From: Theobroma cacao
Taxonomy: Eukaryota > Streptophyta > Magnoliopsida > Malvales > Malvaceae
DNA: 64,000 nt
NCBI RefSeq assembly: GCF_000208745.1
Contig: NC_030855.1
Location: 20,260,966 to 20,324,965 of the forward strand
Direction: 5' to 3'
Shown here: positions 33,767-46,806 of the stretch, piece by piece
Layout of the letters: each line of letters opens with the position of its first letter
How positions within the stretch are numbered: position 1 is the stretch's first letter
Made by a program: the position numbers and the translations under genes
Notes under the pieces: model-generated
What the model was told of the DNA's origin: nothing
Database searches by the model: none
What the model saw: the letters and a program-made list of their open reading frames with translations, nothing else

Positions 33767-36700
33767 TGTCACGAATTACGCTCATTCGCCTAAGCATGCG
33801 ATAGTCCGTGCGACACTTGAGTAAACGTTTCCATGCAAGCCAACCAATACTCGGTTATATATGATCAAACATCAATAATAGCAACCAATCAAACTAAGAC
33901 AATGCACATCAAAGTCATAGGGCATACCGAATGCCATATATGTAACCATTGAGCTACAAAAAGAAAAAATATTTTATTAATATGAATATTGAGTACAAAG
34001 GGACCAAGACACCCTATGTCAGGCCCTAAGGACTGTCACGACCCGGTACTCCCCTCGAGCCCGTGACAACGGCCGCGGTGTCCCGGTAGACACTTATTAT
34101 CCGAAATGTCAACCCGAAATCCCGCAAGGCTTTACTATCAGTTTCTCATTTCCCTTGTGAGCAACCATTGACAAATATCGTGTTCTAAAAGATTTAAAAC
34201 TGTTTCCAACTAAAAACAAATAAAATATTAATTTTCGTCTTACAATGGTATTTTGGTCATTTTTCTCAAAAATTTCGAAACTGGCTAAAACGTAATATAC
34301 AAGTACAAAACACATAATTCATATTCAAAATGAGTTTAAAAGTCTAAAATCTTCATTTAAAATGAAATTACGGTTATTTGAATATAATAAGAAAATAAAA
34401 GAAATATTAAGTAAAATATTCTATTTTTTTATAAAATAATATTTATAGAGTTATACGTGAATAATTTTTATAGCGTAAAAGCTAAATAAATTTATACATA
34501 CTGAAATACAGTGAGCCAAAATATTTAATTTAATTTACAATAACAAGAGGGCCCCCGAATAAACAAAAGTAAAGAGGATTGTGAACCTACGGTTTGAAAA
34601 ATGAAGATCCAACGGTAGTCCTCGATGAGATCAGCTATCTACAGCCTACACTGAACCTGAAATGGGTGGAAATGAGGGTGGTGAGATTATAAAATCCCAA
34701 TGAGTAAACAGACATCATCATAAATATCTAGAGTTGAGTACATGAAGACAATAAAATAAATCATCGTAAACTGGGTCACAGCATAAGAATACATTTCATT
34801 TAAAATATGTAAAGTGGCTTATGAATTTCATAAAAACTAGACTTGTGCCATAAATCCATTCTCAGGGACACCTTGGCCTATGCATCCTACCGAGACCGCC
34901 AAGGCTATTAAAATTCACATTTCACATAAATCATGTTTTTGTTTTGAAAACATAGCCGTTCCTTGGCGTTGGCTGAGTTCCCCCTCACGTGGTGGTTTAG
35001 CGTGAAGTGAACTCTAAACTTTACCCCAGGAGATACCCTACGCGCCTCTCCGTTCGAGGTAAGAATATAATGGGGTTTACTGTGCCCCTCTAAAAGGCTG
35101 GTCCACAGAAACCCCCTACTGCAGTGATTAATTAATATATATAATCCACCATACAATAAAACTCAATAACATGATATGGCAATTTTATAATTCACAGTCT
35201 TTCAAGGCAATCAAACAATTCGCATTTCAATACAATTGCCAACTAGCCAATCATGCCCGATTTATCATAAGCCAATCAATTTAAACAAACAAATTGCCAC
35301 AATTAACAGTCTCCGTGTACTCTATTTTTCAAAATCACTATTAATTTCAAAACAATTTATAATTTAATTTCATTGAAACACATTTATTCATAAAACATGA
35401 AAATTTACCTTTTTAAATTCCTTTTTCCATAGAATTCATGAAATCATCTAAAAACCACCCTAGATAATTAAAATGACAGTAAGTTTACTCACAATGTCTA
35501 GAATGCAGACTTTCGAAGCACTCTGTCTACTGGTCCTCGGATGCAATTTCCTTGCCTTTATCGGAGGACTCACCACCTTGACACAATACAAAATTGAGAA
35601 ATTCACCACATTGGTACTAAATTGAAATTAAACTAATTTAGACTACTAATGCTTGATATGGAATGCAAAAATGTCTAAATTTTTGCCTAAATGCGGTGTT
35701 AGCCTATTTCGGTCTTTTACCCGATAAATTGATATACGCGTCCGTTTAAACTCCAAATTAATTTTTTTCAGTTTCTATACCTCAATTGCACCCAAATTGA
35801 CTTAATGTCCCTCAGTGTGGTGCAAATTATCAGTCTCGATAGCAAATTACGAAAATACCCCTAGTGGGTAAAAATTCGTATTTTTGCTCCGAAAATTCCC
35901 ATTATTTTTCTAGGCTCATAATTCATCATTTCTTAACCAATTCTCCTAGAATAAAAATCAAACTCATCCTCACTCATACATGATAAATTTGGCCATTAAT
36001 GGTTGTGGGAGAAAATAAATTCTTTTCTTGTTGTTTTGTTTCTAAATATGCTAAACTAACTAAAAACACTAACATAACTTAAAATCAAATTAATCTAACA
36101 ACTTTCTCTCTCCTAACCCATTTTGATCAGCCAACAATTCATCATAAAAACATGTAATTTAAGCATGGAAAATAAGGAGAAATGCTTAAGGAAAATAGAT
36201 TTCAAGCTTAAGTTGAAAAATGCTACCTTTTTCACTTGTTTTCCTTGATTTTTCACACTTTTTCTCTTGAAATTCCTCACCTAGGGTTTGTTCTTCCTCT
36301 CTTTCTCTGTCTTCCTTGCTTGGCCGAATATTTGGAGAGTAATGGGCTGATTTATACTGATTTTTTGGTTAAATAATAAAATATCCTAAGCTTGACACAT
36401 GGCATTTTCTTATTGGTCCATTTTTAAAATTTTAAAAATTTAAACATTTTATCTCCATCACATGATTAGTCAAGGGTCAAAGATGAAGATAAAGGAAGAC
36501 CATGTGCTGAAAAAAATGTCCTGATGGTGGAAAATTACAATTTTGCCCCTGAGGTGGTAAAATTATCATTTTACCCTTTTACTCCAAATTATACTGAAAT
36601 TAAAATTTTTCACTTCTAAACCTCAAATCATACTCCAATAAGTCAAATTATACTCCAATAAGTCAAATGGGATCAAAAAAATCTTTTTTAAAATTCTCAT

Positions 36701-37305
36701 TTTGTCCCCAAGTGGCAAATGACCATTTTACCCTTAGATAGTGAAAATTCTGATTCGACTCCAAATTGATCCTCAAACTCCGAATTACCATTTTCAGTCA
36801 TCCTTGGACTGTGACGATCTTAATCTCACCTTAAAATTCCTATTTGATCTAGTTCGAGGATTAAATCAACTTTGTTGCACCTCTAGGTACAATACCGACT
36901 TTTATAAATTTTTCGAGACTTTCCTAGCATACAATCATGCTATCATCACATGTACGTCATGAATAGTATTTTATAAGGTCGGGCTTTACAAGGACAATCC
37001 TAGATGAGTTTCTACAAACATATCTTGACTAGTGAGAAAGCCCAACAATCCGCCTATTGCTCACCCTTATAAAGAGTTTAAGAGATTTTTCACATATTTT
37101 ATCAATAACCATTACAACGCTTGAGATAAGGACATTTCTTTCCTAAAGGGCCTTTCCCCTTAAAAACCTAACAAGTATTTTTAGAGATGTCACTATGAGT
37201 CATTACAATGTTTGAAAGAGGGATATTTCCTTTAAAAGTACAAAAGACTCAATCCCTTAAACAACTTTACCTTATCATAGTCTAATACAAGGTTGGCTCA
37301 TGACA
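33767..37305 (-). repeat. Gypsy-2 left (3') LTR, split by a 2,957 bp insertion
   Basis: Pieces 33767-34033 and 36991-37305 align with 44285-44872. Joined length is about 577 bp (removing one TSD copy), close to the 588 bp right LTR. Confidence 0.9.
34034..36990 (-). mobile_element. Solo-LTR-like Gypsy insertion 1 (2,957 bp)
   Basis: Starts TGTCACGACCCGG and ends GGGCTTTACA, flanked by AGGAC (34029-34033 and 36991-36995). There is no internal domain coding and no internal LTR pair, so it fits a solo LTR. Its minus-strand end ...GGGTCGTGACA is typical of large-LTR Tekay/Del chromoviruses, hence the strand call. Family is inference; ends and TSD are seen. Confidence 0.8.
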
Positions 37306-37400
37306 TATTTCCCCACTCAATCTGTTGACATACTCGTTGATTGGTTGGCTTGGAATTCTTCAATCTTTTGTTGAAAGGTGCGAAGATCGGCTTCCTTCTC

Positions 37401-37664
37401 CTAAGTGATCTCACTTGGTCCCCAACATTCCCATCTCACTAGGTACTCTTGTGTTGGTCTTTGGTTGATTATCCTTGTCATCCTTGCCAAAATCTCCTCC
37501 ACTCGGCACTGTGATGGTAGCTTGGTGCTAATGGCAACTCTTGTGGCTCGAATCCTACTTACATCTACTGGATCTACATAAAATGGCTTCAGATTGCTGA
37601 CATGAAACATGGGGTATACCTTTATCCACTTAGGTGGATTAATCTTGTAAAAAGTCTTCCTCAT
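37401..37664 (-). pseudogene. Gypsy-2 integrase C terminus with chromodomain
   Basis: Contains MFHVSNLKPF, the usual sequence after the integrase core, followed by CRVEEILARM and EYLVRWECW, a chromodomain. This identifies the element as a chromovirus. Confidence 0.85.
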
Positions 37665-37785
37665 CTTGGCTACAACCAGTACTGGACTTTCATACTTTTC
37701 GTACTAGTATTTGATCTCCCTTCTTTAGGAATGGAAGTTGTTCGAGTACCAACTTCACCAACACTAGGTTTCCCACCTTAAGGTG

Positions 37786-38348
37786 TTACTCCTTTCGACC
37801 TCTAGCTACCCACTTCTTCATGCGATTAGAGGTTTTCTCTAAATAAACTTTAGCGATTTCAGTATTTTGTCTCCACTCTTTAGTAAAGTTGAATGCCCGG
37901 GGACTTTTTCCGCTATACAATTCCACTAAGGTATAGGGAAATTTAGGTTGTTGTTCGATGACGACATCGAAAAGGGTTCTATTAGTGGTTAAGCTCTTAT
38001 GTGAGTTAAAACATAGCTGAGCCACATCTAGTAGGTTGAGCCAATTCTTCTGGTTCGCTTGTATGAAGTGTTGCAAGTATTCTTCCAACAAGCCATTGAA
38101 TTGTTCTATCTAACCATCTGTTTATGGGTGATAACTAGAAGATATATTGAGTTCTGACCCTAATAGCTTGAAAAGTTCTTTCTAGAAAAAGCTTGTAAAC
38201 CTTGGTTCCCTATAGCTAATAATGCTCTTAGGAACACCCTAATATTTTACCACATGCTTAAACATCGTGCGAGCTGTTTCTTCTGCAGAGCCAAACTTCT
38301 GCACTAGAATGAATGTCACGTACTTGGATAAACGATCCACCATTACCA
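37786..38348 (-). pseudogene. Gypsy-2 integrase core, downstream part
   Basis: The frame 37786-38091 gives WLNLLDVAQLCFNSHKS and later integrase sequence. From about 38345 downward the motif VDRLSKYVTFI is readable. The core is cut by the insertion at 38349-40834 and resumes at 40840 (VGDMTTILV). Confidence 0.85.
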
Positions 38349-40834
38349 TGTGACACCTAAGACCCTTGTATAGAAGTCAATATGACTTTATCAACGAGAC
38401 AAAGGATCAATTGATGCTGATTAAGTGCCAAAGGATGTAGACAGGTGAAAAGAGTATTTTAAGATAAAATATTCTATATACGAAGAAATAATAATATTTT
38501 TATCGAGGAAGAATTTGCTAGATAAAAAGTGGTTCGGATGTGAATCGAGGCAAAGTAAGATGTTTTGGAGCCCTAGAAGACTAGTGGAAAATTTTGGGAT
38601 AAAATAGTATTAAAATATTAATATTTTATTCGATGTCGAAATTTTTCCATGAAGGAGAAATACATCGTCAATCTAAGTGGGGGAAAAGAAGAACAAGAAA
38701 ATTTCAGAGAAAAATGATGTTAATGGGACCTGTGTGTCTTTATTAAATAAAGCTAACGCGAGAAAATAAATATTTTAAATATTGTGGGGACACCTCTTTG
38801 GAGTACAAACTTTTTATTTCATTTGTACATGTGTAAAAAAAGATAATAGAAGGAAATTGGAATTTAGAAGAGGGTTGGGAGGACTAAATTGAAAATATGG
38901 GAACCTAAGAAGGCAAAACAGTAATTTTCCTATCAAGCTTGGTCAAAGCTTCCAAAGAAAGCTTTGACCCTTCATCCTTTTCACATGGTCGGTCATCATC
39001 TCCAAAGCATCATCTTCTTTCTCCTTTTCCTTGCAACGCCATTTTTGTTCTTCCACCATAAAATTCAAGATTTTCATTTTCTTTTCCTTGTTTTCTTTTC
39101 TTACTTCTTTCTTCTCCTAACTTCTTGGGCATCAAACTTGCAATTTTTAACTCCAATTTTCAGCACATCTAAACCCTAGAAGAGAAAAAGAAAAATCTCT
39201 CTTCCTTTCCTTTATTTCCTATTTTTACTCCACTTTCAACAATACTTGAATTTTGGCTTCAAATCTTCATTTTTAAGGCTAGAATATATATATTTTCAAC
39301 CCTTGAATTTTTGAATTTATGGGTTGTAATTTTTAGACTTTATTTTCTAAGTTTCTTCAAATTTTCTTTCCTTGAAATTTGCTAGGTTTGGCTGATCTTT
39401 ATACCTTCAAGCACCAAGGTAACGAAACTTCAAACTTGAACAATTAATTTAAAGGGTTTATGAATTAGACTAGAATTCTAGATTAGAAGTTGGGTTAAAG
39501 TGTAGATTGTATAGTGTGTATTTATTAGAATTATTAAATTCAAATTATGACTTGATGGAGGTTGTTATGGCTTATTAGTAAATATAAGTTTTAACAGTAT
39601 TTTGGGACTACCTAGATTGAGACTTTGTGGGCACTAGTTTTGTAAGGTGGCATTAAGGTGAGTGAACTTGCATTAAAATGTCTTAGGATAAATGTATACG
39701 TTTTTAATTGAATCACCTGAAATATTTTATCAGACTTTTCTTTAAAAACGTGCATGGAAACAAGCCCTTGATGAAATGTTTTTATGTGGTAAAATATGTG
39801 ATATAATGAAACCATGTGTTCCTATATTATGTGGATATGTGTGTTATGCTTTGAGTGATAATGCTGTATAATAGCTATAACCGTGCACGTGACGATGCTG
39901 GTGGTGTGTGGTGTGGGAGTGCACATGTCGGTAATGATGTGAGCCGAAATACATGTGATGATATTGAAATGTGCGTGTAAGGAGTGCACATGATGATATT
40001 GAAATATGCGTATAGGGAGTGCACATGAGCTGAGCAAGTAGCGGTGGTGTACATGTATATAAATACATATGCTGTAGACAAGTTATGAAAATAAAAAATG
40101 TGATTGTACTATATGCTATAGAATGCCTTTCCGCTGCAGCGAGAAACCCTCTGTTTTGCTTGTTTTGATTGGATATTTGTTGTAGTTTTCACTCTTTTAA
40201 ACTCCATTATGGATTATAAATCCTTCACCTTAAGGGATTAAATAATCAAAGGTTGAATTAAGGGCTTTACAAGAAATTAAACTAAGTTGCATTGTTTTTA
40301 AACAAATGCATCATGTTTTCGAAGAGCTCTCCGTATCGTTTGCTTGTTCCCTTCCTATGTTCACTCACTGGGTTTATACTCACTCTTTTTAACTTCATGT
40401 TTTCATATTTGAAGATAGTTGGATCTTAGGTAAAGGCACTTCCTCTTGTTCATCTGACGGTTGGTTTACCAAAACACTTCATGATAGTATCCACGCCAGA
40501 GTCATTCCATTGATAGTCAAGGTCTTTTGTATGTGTATATGGTTATTTAAATGTAATTCATTGGATTTGTTGTAAACATTATATGCTTGGTTTGCATGAT
40601 AATGTTGCCACAAGTTGGCAAATAGTAATGTTATTTTGTGAATGGTATTGTTCAGTTATCATGACTTATTTTCGAAAGGAAATTATTTTTGAAAATAATG
40701 AATTAAGATTGTAGAGGTAAAAGAGGGACAGATGATCTAATGAACAAGTTTTCATAGAAAGGCTTACTTGGGCGTAGTGGGCCAAGCCTATTGGGTCCTT
40801 GTGCCGGTCATGGCCCTGGAATTGGGCTGTGACA
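38349..40834 (+). mobile_element. Solo-LTR-like Gypsy insertion 2 (2,486 bp)
   Basis: Starts TGTGACACCTAAGACCC and ends GAATTGGGCTGTGACA, flanked by TACCA (38344-38348 and 40835-40839). It contains no retrotransposon coding and fits a solo LTR of a Tekay/Del-like Gypsy family in plus orientation. Around 39900-40030 a unit of about 36 bp (GATGATATTGAAATRTGCG...) is repeated two to three times. Confidence 0.8.
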
Positions 40835-40839
40835 TACCA

Positions 40840-41400
40840 AGATCGTTGTCATATCTCCTACTTTAAGAAGTATTACAATAAACTCCAAAGAAATACTTTC
40901 CCACTATTTGGTCAGCACAAATAGAGGTTCGAGCATTCCCGTCAATCTTTGTCTGTCTACTTTGTCTTGCTGGCAAATGAGACACGTCGTCGTATAATCC
41001 ATCACATCTTGTAGTATATGAGGCCAATAGTAACCCTATTTCAGTAGTGCAACAATCTGTTGCCAACTTGGATGTCCTACCCAAGGAGTTTCGTAGCATA
41101 TCTGCATTAATTTTTGCCTAAGCTCTCCCACTCTTAGAACAAATATGCATGGTCCCTTTGTTAGTAAGAGTCCATTTTCCACCCAAAAGTATTTTGACTT
41201 TTCACTCTCCACCAACTTTTTAATAGCCATTGCTTGGGGATCTCGATACAAGTTTTTCTCAATAAGATTACAGATATTTGTGGTCACTTTGTTGGCTGTC
41301 ATTGGTGCGATCACCTTTAAAGTTATGAATTTGGATTTCCTATTGAGGGCGTCTACCACACGGTTCACTTTTCCAACTTTGTGCTCGAAGGAGAAATCAA
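40840..41400 (-). pseudogene. Gypsy-2 RNase H end and integrase zinc-binding part
   Basis: The frame 41036-41368 begins with VVDALNRKS, the common RNase H/integrase linker, and runs to ETPWVGHPSWQQIVALLK, the HHCC zinc-binding domain start. Below it the integrase continues to VGDMTTILV at the insertion site. Confidence 0.82.
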
Positions 41401-41449
41401 ACTCGGCTAAGAACTCTTGCCATCTCGCCTACTTGGTTGTAAGTTTTGG

Positions 41450-42700
41450 TTGTGTGAGAAAGTGACTTAAGGCTGTGTTGTCAGTTTTAACCTCGAATTG
41501 TGATCCTAGCAAGTAGTGTAATCAAATAATGAATCACTATTAGTAGTTTTTTTCTCCTATGTTGTGTTTTTCCTCTCAACTTCATTCAACTTTTAACTTT
41601 CAAATGCAACTGGGTGCCCTTCTTGTAACAACACTCTGCCAAGGGTAAAGTCTGAGGCATTCGTTTATACCTCTAAGGCTTTTACAATATCTGGAAGTGA
41701 TAAAACAAAATCCGTCATCATCGCATCTTTCAAACCTTTGAAGGCTTCTTAGCACTACGACGTCCAACCCCACTTCTATCCCTTTTTCAGCAATTCTGTT
41801 AGTACTACTATCTTTTTTAAATATCCTTCCACAAATCTCCGACAATAATTGGCTAGCTCTAAGAACGAATAAAGCTCAATTGTATTCTTAGTGGTGGCTT
41901 ATTCTTTGATAGCGTTCATCTTTTGCATGTTCATTCGGATGTGCCCATGTTCAATTATGTGGCCAAAGAACTAAATTTTGGTTTGTGCAAATGTACATTT
42001 CTCCCTTTTTACATACAATTGGTTGTCGAGTAGCCTTTGAAAGACTTGCCACAAATGTCATTGATGCTCTTCTAAGGTCGAACTATATACTACAATATCA
42101 TCCAATTAGATTACCATGAACTTATCCAGATAATCATGGAACACCTGATTTATTAATGTGCAAAAGGTAGTATGAGCATTAGTTAGTGCAAAAGGTATAA
42201 CAAAAAATTCAAATACGCCATACTGCATTATGCAGGTGATTTTCGGTTCATCTCCCTCAACCACTTTTACTTGATATATCTCGATCTTAAATCTAATTTT
42301 GAGAAGTACTTTGCATCATTCAACTAGTCAAAGAGATTTACTATAAGAGGGATAGGATATTTATTCTTAACTGTGACTTCGTTTAGAGCCCGGTAATCCA
42401 CTCACAATAGTAAACTCATATCTTGTTCTGAAAGAGTATTGGGGAGCCAAAAGGCACCTTTGATGGTTAGATAAATTCTGCTTGAATTAGTTAGTTTAAT
42501 TATTTCTTTAGCTCCGTTAACTTTGGGAGAGCCATCCTATATGACCCTTTTGTAGGTAGCTTGACTCTTGGGAGTAATTCTATCTCATGTTTGACAGCTC
42601 ATTGAGGCGGTAAGACCCTAAGTAGTTGTTCTGGCATCATATCTTGAAATTCTTTCAAAACTAGTTTCACTTTTTCAAGTATTGGATTCATGTTATCTTA
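41450..42700 (-). pseudogene. Gypsy-2 reverse transcriptase, heavily broken
   Basis: Readable fragments include QYGVFEFFVIPFALTNAHTTF at about 42230-42160 and LDDIVVYSSTLEEH at about 42110-42060, the fourth and fifth RT blocks. The first residue of the YxDD box is a stop codon. Many other stops separate the fragments. Confidence 0.8.
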
Positions 42701-42733
42701 GCCTTTGTAGATGGGCATGCCACGTAAAAGGGC

Positions 42734-43183
42734 TCACCTTTCTTGATCCCCCTTATTAAACTGTATAGTTGATATAATATTTTTCTCGCTCTTAGGTAGA
42801 ATTGTAGTCGGTACCACACATGGTCGTTCTCCAAAAAACATTAAACAACTTGTAGTAGGGAAAGGGATGGCTTGTACTTTCGTCATAAAATCTAAGCCCA
42901 AGATGAAATCAAAGTTATCTATAGTGGCTATTGTCAGGTTCATCTTCCCTTCCCAAGAGCCAATCTTAACCTTTATGTCTTTAGCATTTCCCATGATAGT
43001 TGAAGCTAGCAAGTTAACTACTTTCATCTGCCCAAAGTCTTTCTCAACTCTAATACCACATCTCTTTGCCTCTCCTAGGGTGATGAAGGTGTTGAAGGCC
43101 CCCATGTCGAGCATGGCTTTGGTACTTTTGTTATTCAATAACACCTCTACGTACATAATACTTTGTTGAGGCTCTTTTTCCAT
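42734..43183 (-). pseudogene. Gypsy-2 aspartic protease
   Basis: The frame has AMLDMGAFNTFI at the active-site position, where DTG or DSG is expected, so the threonine/serine is lost. Downstream NFDFILGLDFM is the usual end of the retropepsin fold. Confidence 0.8.
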
Positions 43184-43582
43184 TTTTTCTAATTACATAT
43201 GTAAAGCGCTGACGAAATGAATAAAACCTATTTATGCTAGCTCTTCTTCAACTTCTATGACTATGGTGTGGGCTAGGGGTGTCTCAACTTGATAGTGCAT
43301 ATAGTACTGAGAGCTGCTTAATGAGGACAATTAGTTACTTAATGTGGTTCTTTGCATAAAAAACAAGATATCGAAGGTCGTGGCTTGAAGTTCCATAGCT
43401 TGTTTGTTCTCGGTTGAGGTGAGTCTCTAGTAGGTCCTATCGCCTCCCCTACTCGAGGGTCTGCTCACTCTTTGGAATTTTACCCCACTATTTGAGCTAA
43501 AGCTACTAGTCCTAGTTGGAGGGTTATTTCTTTTGTTGGAGTTTTCACTATAATCAGTAAGAAGCTTGACAGTCGCCATCGC

Positions 43583-44122
43583 CTAAGTCACATCTTGTAC
43601 CTTTTGTCGCTGTAACTTCGTCCTTGCCCATGGTTTCAGACTCTCAAGGAAATAGAGCAGTCTATCATTTTTGGTCATATCCCTAATATCTAGCATTAAA
43701 GTAGAGAAGTTCCTCACGAACTCCCGCACTAATCTTGTTTGTGACAACTTCTGCAACTTCCATCGCATCATATATTCAACATTCTTAGGAAAAAATTGGT
43801 TCTTCAATTCTTGCTTAAGGTCAGCCCAAGTGCTGATGTGGCACTCACCATTGATGAATTTGGAACACCACCATAACTTCACGTTCTCAGCAAGATACAT
43901 TGAAACCATCACCAATTTATCCTCCTTCAACTCCTTAGCATCTCTAAACCCTTCATATCGCTTAGGTTCCAACACTTGGGCTCTTTTCCTTCGATCCCCT
44001 GAATTAGCACTAGCATTACCTGCAGCAATAATCAAAAGATTTACATGAGCAATCAATTCTCCAATCTCGCCTTGAGAAGTGCTTAATGCATCCCTAGTTT
44101 CATCACTTAGTGTATTAATCAT
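43583..44122 (-). pseudogene. Gypsy-2 gag
   Basis: Contains a retrotransposon gag domain with TWADLKQELKNQFFP and the W-rich middle typical of chromoviruses. The zinc-knuckle part beyond 43583 is degenerate. Confidence 0.82.
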
Positions 44123-44284
44123 CTCGAACAGTTTTCACTAGATAATCTCGAAACCATCTGAACTTTTATTACGACCATCGTAGCCTCTAAATCATCAATC
44201 CTCTTATGGTCCTCTGGTGAACTCTACGTGGTCACCATTTTTACTCTTTGAATCAACACGTCTTGCCCGTACTTTGATACCAAC

Positions 44285-44872
44285 TGTCACGAACTACGCT
44301 CACCTAAATATGCGATAATCCGTGCAGCACTTGAGTAGACGCTTCCACGTAAGCCAACCAATACTCGGTTTTATCTTATCAAACATTAATAATAGCAACA
44401 AATCAGATTAAGACAATGCACATCAAAATCATAAGGCATACCGAATGCTATATATGCAACCACTGAGCCACAAAAAGGAAATATATTTTATTAATATGAA
44501 AATTAAGTACAAATGGACCAAGACACGCCATCGTCAAGACATAGGGGTAGCCCTAGATGATTTGCCACAAATATACCTTGACCATTGAGACAGCCCAACA
44601 ATCCGTCGACTGCTCACCCTTTATAAAGAGTTTACGAGATTTTACACGTATTTTACCAATAGCCATTACAACACTTGATATGAGGACATTCTTTTCTTAA
44701 AGGACCTTTCCCTTTAAAGACCTAACAAGTATTTTTAAAGATGTCACAACGAGCCATTATAATATTTGAAAGATTGACATTTTCCTTACAAGTACAAAAG
44801 ACTCAATCTTTTAGACAACTATTTTAGACAACTCTATCCTATCATAGTCTAATACAAGGTTGACTCATGACA
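44285..44872 (-). repeat. Gypsy-2 right (5') LTR, 588 bp
   Basis: TGTCACGAAC...CATGACA, intact, followed by the target duplication CTCAA and the resumed gag frame of Gypsy-1. Confidence 0.92.
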
Positions 44873-45993
44873 CTCAACTATGGTATCAATTGTTGAAGGA
44901 AGAGACTCCCTTTATAAATTGGGAAAACTTCAAACAAAGTCTACAAAATAGGTACAATCCTACCCAATTTCGAGATTTTTTTGGTGACTTTACTAAGTTA
45001 CAGCAAATTGGGTTAGACAGAGAGTATCAGACCCAATTCGAAAGACGATTGATTCATGCAGGAAGGTTGACTAAAGCTTAACAATTTACTTGTTTCGTGA
45101 GCGGTTTAAAAGAAAACATTCAAATTGATGCACAAGTTTGCAGACCAAACTCTTTGTCGACGGCAATTGGCCTAGCAAGACTGTATGAAGCTCGAAACCA
45201 GTTTAGAAGCCATACACAACCGGGAGCTCACAAAACGGGAGTAACCCAAGCTACAAAGCCAAAGTCAAACTCCATGCCGATCAAAAGGCTCAGTCTAGAA
45301 GAACTAAAAGATGGGAGAGATAAAGGTCTTTGCTTTAATTGTAATGAAAAATTTGGCCTTGGACGTCGATGCAAGAAACTTTTTCTGATTGAAAGGAGTT
45401 GGGCTAATGATGATGATGATGATGTTGATATGGAACTGAAGGATCAAGATGAAATGCCGAAAGTTTCTATCCATGCTATAAGCGGGACCCGAGGCCCTCA
45501 AACCATGAAGGTGCATGGCAAAATAGGGCAGAAGCAAATGTTGAGACTAGTAGACTCAGAAAGTACTCATAACTTCATGCACCATAAGATGGCAACCAGA
45601 ATGAGACTCAAACCACGTACGCAAGGGAAGCTAGAGGTTGCAGTTGCAAATGGAGACAAGCTACTTAGTGCAGGCCATTGTAAAGGAATTGCTATGAACA
45701 TTCAAGGTATTCCACTCATAATAAATTTTTATTTTTTACTCTTGGAAGGTTGTGATGCAGTTTTGGGAGCGCAATGGTTAAGGACACTAGGACCAATTTT
45801 GTGGGATTTTTCTACCTTGACCATGCACTTTAAGCTTAAAGGGAAGGATGTCACTCTAAAAGGGTTGGTGCCATGTGCAAATAGATGGGTGGATGAGCAT
45901 CAATTAGCAAAAATCCTAAAAAGGGATAAGAAAGGGGTGCTACTACATATCAATTTCGCTAGTGTATTTTGGAGAGAGCTTTTTATGTTGTAG
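44873..45993 (+). pseudogene. Gypsy-1 gag (second part) and protease
   Basis: Resumes with QLWYQLLKEETPFINW, then a zinc knuckle whose histidine is replaced (CFNCNEKFGLGRRC). The protease follows with DSESTHNF where DSGSTHNF is expected. One stop at 45079 interrupts the frame. After LKGKDVTLKGL the RT is missing. Confidence 0.85.
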
Positions 45994-46806
45994 GGAACCA
46001 GCTTCAATTTTAGCACAGCCTACCATCCGCAAACAGACAGGCAAACTGAAGCTGTTAACCCAACAGTAGAAATATATCTACGTTGCTTCACAAGTCATAA
46101 ACCTCATGAGTGGGTTCGTTGGATACCTGGGTGGAGTATAATACAAGTGTTCATTCTTCTGCAAAAAAAGGCACCATAGGAAGTTGTTTATGGCAAACCT
46201 CCTCCCACATTGTTATCCTATGTTCCAGGCACCTCAAAGGTGGAAGCTGTAGACCGAGAGTTAAAGAGCAAAGACCAAGTCATTTAGGAGTTAAGAGAGC
46301 AAATAAATATGGCCCAGCAACACATGAAAAAATTCTATGATGCCATAGAACTGACAAAAGCTTTAATATAGGGGATCTTGTTTATCTCAAGTTGCAGCCT
46401 TATCACCAAGTGTCAATAGCATTGCGAAAAACTCTCAAGCTGTCCCCAAGATATTACGGGCCATTCGAAGTTATTGGGAAGATTGGAGCAATGGCGTATA
46501 AACTCAAGTTGCTAAAAAATTCATAACTTCATCATGTGTTCCATGTTTCCATGCTTAAGAAAAATGTGGAAATATATTAATGTAAATGTGACAACCTCTC
46601 TACCCACTATTCCAGTAGATGACGGACCCATTATTTTGTCACCACAAGCTATCCTCGAACATCGAAAGAAAAAAGGAAGAAATGAAGTAATAGTTCATTG
46701 GCAAGGCCTTTTTCCAGCTAATGCTACTTGAGAGGACCTTCAGGAACTTCAGTTGAGATTTCCAGATATGGCCCTTGAGGACAAAGGTGTTCTTTAGGGG
46801 GAAGAA
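45994..46806 (+). pseudogene. Gypsy-1 integrase tail and chromodomain-like end
   Basis: Reads STAYHPQTDRQTEAVN, then frames with several stops, FHVSMLKK at about 46540, and EVIVHWQGLFPANAT followed by a stop where tryptophan is expected. The jump from protease to this motif shows an internal deletion of the RT, RNase H and most of the integrase. Confidence 0.82.

Larger units (their letters stand above)
33767..44872 (-). mobile_element. Gypsy-2: Ty3/Gypsy chromovirus nested in Gypsy-1 gag
   Basis: Flanked by the target duplication CTCAA (33762-33766 and 44873-44877). LTRs start TGTCACGAA and end CATGACA: left 33767-37305 (interrupted), right 44285-44872. Next to the right LTR on the minus strand comes TTGGTATCAAAGT, a tRNA-Met-like primer site. 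Minus-strand order gag, protease, RT, integrase, chromodomain. Without the two later insertions it is about 5.65 kb. Many stops; LTRs differ clearly, so it is old. Confidence 0.93.

Noticed and set aside
39822..40081. His/Thr/Ser-rich minus-strand frames
   Set aside because: They arise from the short tandem repeat inside solo-LTR-like insertion 2, not from a gene.
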